In this document: piece after piece, positions 6,345 to 7,482 of the stretch
How positions within the stretch are numbered: the first letter of the stretch is position 1
How the letters are laid out: the number at the start of each line of letters is the position of its first letter
NCBI GenBank assembly: GCA_937895695.1
Contig: CALBLM010000100.1
Coordinates: 1-7,482, forward strand
Direction of reading: 5' to 3'
DNA length: 7,482 nt
From: an uncultured Megasphaera sp.
Lineage (GTDB): Bacteria; Bacillota; Negativicutes; Veillonellales; Megasphaeraceae
The notes under the pieces: model-generated
The model's database searches: none
Seen by the model: only the letters and a program-made list of their open reading frames with translations
Told to the model about the DNA's origin: nothing
Program-made: the position numbers and the translations under genes

Positions 6345-7482
6345 CTATTTTAAGACCAATTGTTTACCTGGTTTTACAAAAATCCAAGCGATAATAGCAA
6401 CGATACCAAATAAGGACGTGGCTACGAAGGCATTATTCCAGCCATAATTCGTAACTAAGTAAGCTGTAACGACCGGGGCGAGGACACCGCCGATATTGCC
6501 CCAGAGATTCATCCAGCCAGATACAGAGCCCGTATATTTACCGCCCAATGAAATAACCGTAGACCAGCTGGAACTCATGGAAAATCCTAATGCGCCAAGA
6601 GATACGGACATCCAGAAGATGTTCATGCCGGCACTGGCTGTATGTGCTGCAATATATAATCCAAGGGATGTGACGGCAATGCCGGCCATAGCCGTAATCG
6701 TGCGCATCGTATACTGCCGTTCACTGTGGCGGCCATTGGCAATTTTATCTGAAATAAAGCCGGCGACAAAGACCATGGCCATCAAGGCAATCCAAGGGAA
6801 AGATGCCCAAATCCCCATGGATTTCAGTGATAAATTATGTACTTCTGTAAGGTACAAAGGCAACCAAGCCAAGAAGACATACATGATATAGTCTACAACC
6901 ATAAATTGAATGCCTACAGCCCAAAATTGTGTCGACCGAAGGAATTTGCTCCATGGTGCTACGGATTTTTCCAAGCTGTCCGCAGAACGGCCTTCATTAA
7001 TATGCGCTGCTTCAGCTTCATTGACATACGGGCTATCTGCCGGATTATCATAGGCATAATGATGCCAAGCCCACGCTAATACGGCACCGACGACGCCAAA
7101 GCAAATAAATACGGAATGCCATCCCAGTGCTGTCATCAATGCGACTGTGACAACGGGGCCAACGACGGGGCCAAAGAACGTTCCCAATAAAATCGATGAG
7201 CTGGCTTTACCTTTTTCATGCATGTTAAACCATTTAAACGTTGCTGAGCCCAATGCGGGAAATACAGGTCCTTCACCAAGACCAAAAGCCAGGCGAATGA
7301 CAGAAAAACTCATTTTTCCCTTTGCCAAGGCTGTTAATACCGTAAAAATAGACCACCAAAGAATCGCGAAGGAACCGGTTTTCCGCATACCAAATTTTTC
7401 TGCCAATATGCCGCCCGGAACCTGCATAATCGCATACCCGGCAAAAAAGAATGTTTGAATAAATCCCATATCTATTTTAGTA
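6345..7482 (-). CDS. MFS transporter, anion:cation symporter (ACS) type, 5' end cut by window edge
   Basis: Inner-membrane proton- or ion-coupled carrier of the major facilitator superfamily, most like the anion:cation symporter group that moves sugar acids and other organic anions (ExuT, GudP and DgoT are known members). The frame is open through the right edge: codons TKID precede the methionine at 7469, and the protein there already sits in the second membrane segment, so about 50 N-terminal residues including helix 1 are missing and 7469 is not the real start. Counting from that methionine, motif A appears as GGILAEKFGMRKTG (19-32), followed by RLAFGLGEGPVFPALGS (59-75) and GTFFGPVVGPVVT (96-108), the signatures that point to this group. 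A hydrophilic central loop (about 140-180) joins the halves; GKYTGSVSGWMNLWGNIGG (310-328) is the matching signature in the second half. The visible part is 378 residues of an expected 420-440. It precedes the NhaC-like gene in the same direction, with a 20-bp hairpin between them. Substrate cannot be assigned. Confidence 0.92.
   Translation of the reverse strand, partial: TKIDMGFIQTFFFAGYAIMQVPGGILAEKFGMRKTGSFAILWWSIFTVLTALAKGKMSFSVIRLAFGLGEGPVFPALGSATFKWFNMHEKGKASSSILLGTFFGPVVGPVVTVALMTALGWHSVFICFGVVGAVLAWAWHHYAYDNPADSPYVNEAEAAHINEGRSADSLEKSVAPWSKFLRSTQFWAVGIQFMVVDYIMYVFLAWLPLYLTEVHNLSLKSMGIWASFPWIALMAMVFVAGFISDKIANGRHSERQYTMRTITAMAGIAVTSLGLYIAAHTASAGMNIFWMSVSLGALGFSMSSSWSTVISLGGKYTGSVSGWMNLWGNIGGVLAPVVTAYLVTNYGWNNAFVATSLFGIVAIIAWIFVKPGKQLVLK

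Noticed and set aside
6496..7458. Plus-strand open frames opposite the MFS transporter
   Set aside because: Low-complexity antisense translations of membrane helices, with no family resemblance.
7467..7469. Methionine at 7469 as the true start of the MFS transporter
   Set aside because: The frame stays open upstream to the window edge, helix 1 would be missing, and no Shine-Dalgarno precedes it; it is an internal residue of a gene cut by the window.
1..7482. CRISPR array, insertion sequence, prophage, tRNA or rRNA
   Set aside because: No regularly spaced repeats, transposase or integrase motifs, target-site duplications or cloverleaf-like segments were seen on either strand.

Overview
The window reads as an ordinary chromosomal stretch of a low-to-mid GC bacterium, probably a Firmicute. 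An anaerobic Negativicutes member (Veillonella/Megasphaera/Dialister-like) would fit the AGGAGG-type ribosome binding sites, the intrinsic hairpin terminators and the mix of anaerobe-type secondary transporters. That taxonomic guess is inference from style and content, since no rRNA or marker gene is present. Five protein genes are supported, two of them cut by the window edges.

Left part (1-3164, minus strand): a type I restriction-modification locus. hsdM (DNA adenine methyltransferase subunit) is followed after 12 bases by hsdS (specificity subunit), whose 3' end runs off the left edge. No hsdR is in the window; if the system is complete, it should lie beyond base 1. The two target-recognition halves of hsdS are strikingly AT-rich (about 28% and 31% GC by hand count) compared with its conserved spacer (about 46%) and with hsdM, the usual signature of exchanged recognition domains.

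Middle part (3165-3505): a 341-base divergent intergenic region with a promoter-like extended -10 for hsdM, one or two promoter-like elements for the rightward gene, a large imperfect hairpin followed by seven Ts on the minus strand, and a leader inverted repeat. From 3506 to 4714 a plus-strand gene encodes a polytopic membrane protein resembling the GltS/CitS-type ion-transporter superfamily.

Right part (4715-7482): a strong hairpin terminator, T-tailed in both directions, separates that gene from two minus-strand transporter genes: an NhaC-family Na+/H+ antiporter-like protein (best start a GTG at 6218) and, upstream of it, an MFS transporter of the anion:cation symporter type whose N-terminus runs off the right edge. 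A perfect 20-bp inverted repeat lies between these two genes. The three transporters belong to unrelated families; the sequence does not show that they share a substrate. I did not find a clearly undescribed system. The most worthwhile leads are the mosaic hsdS, the orphan terminator-like hairpin upstream of hsdM, and the weakly classified permease at 3506-4714.
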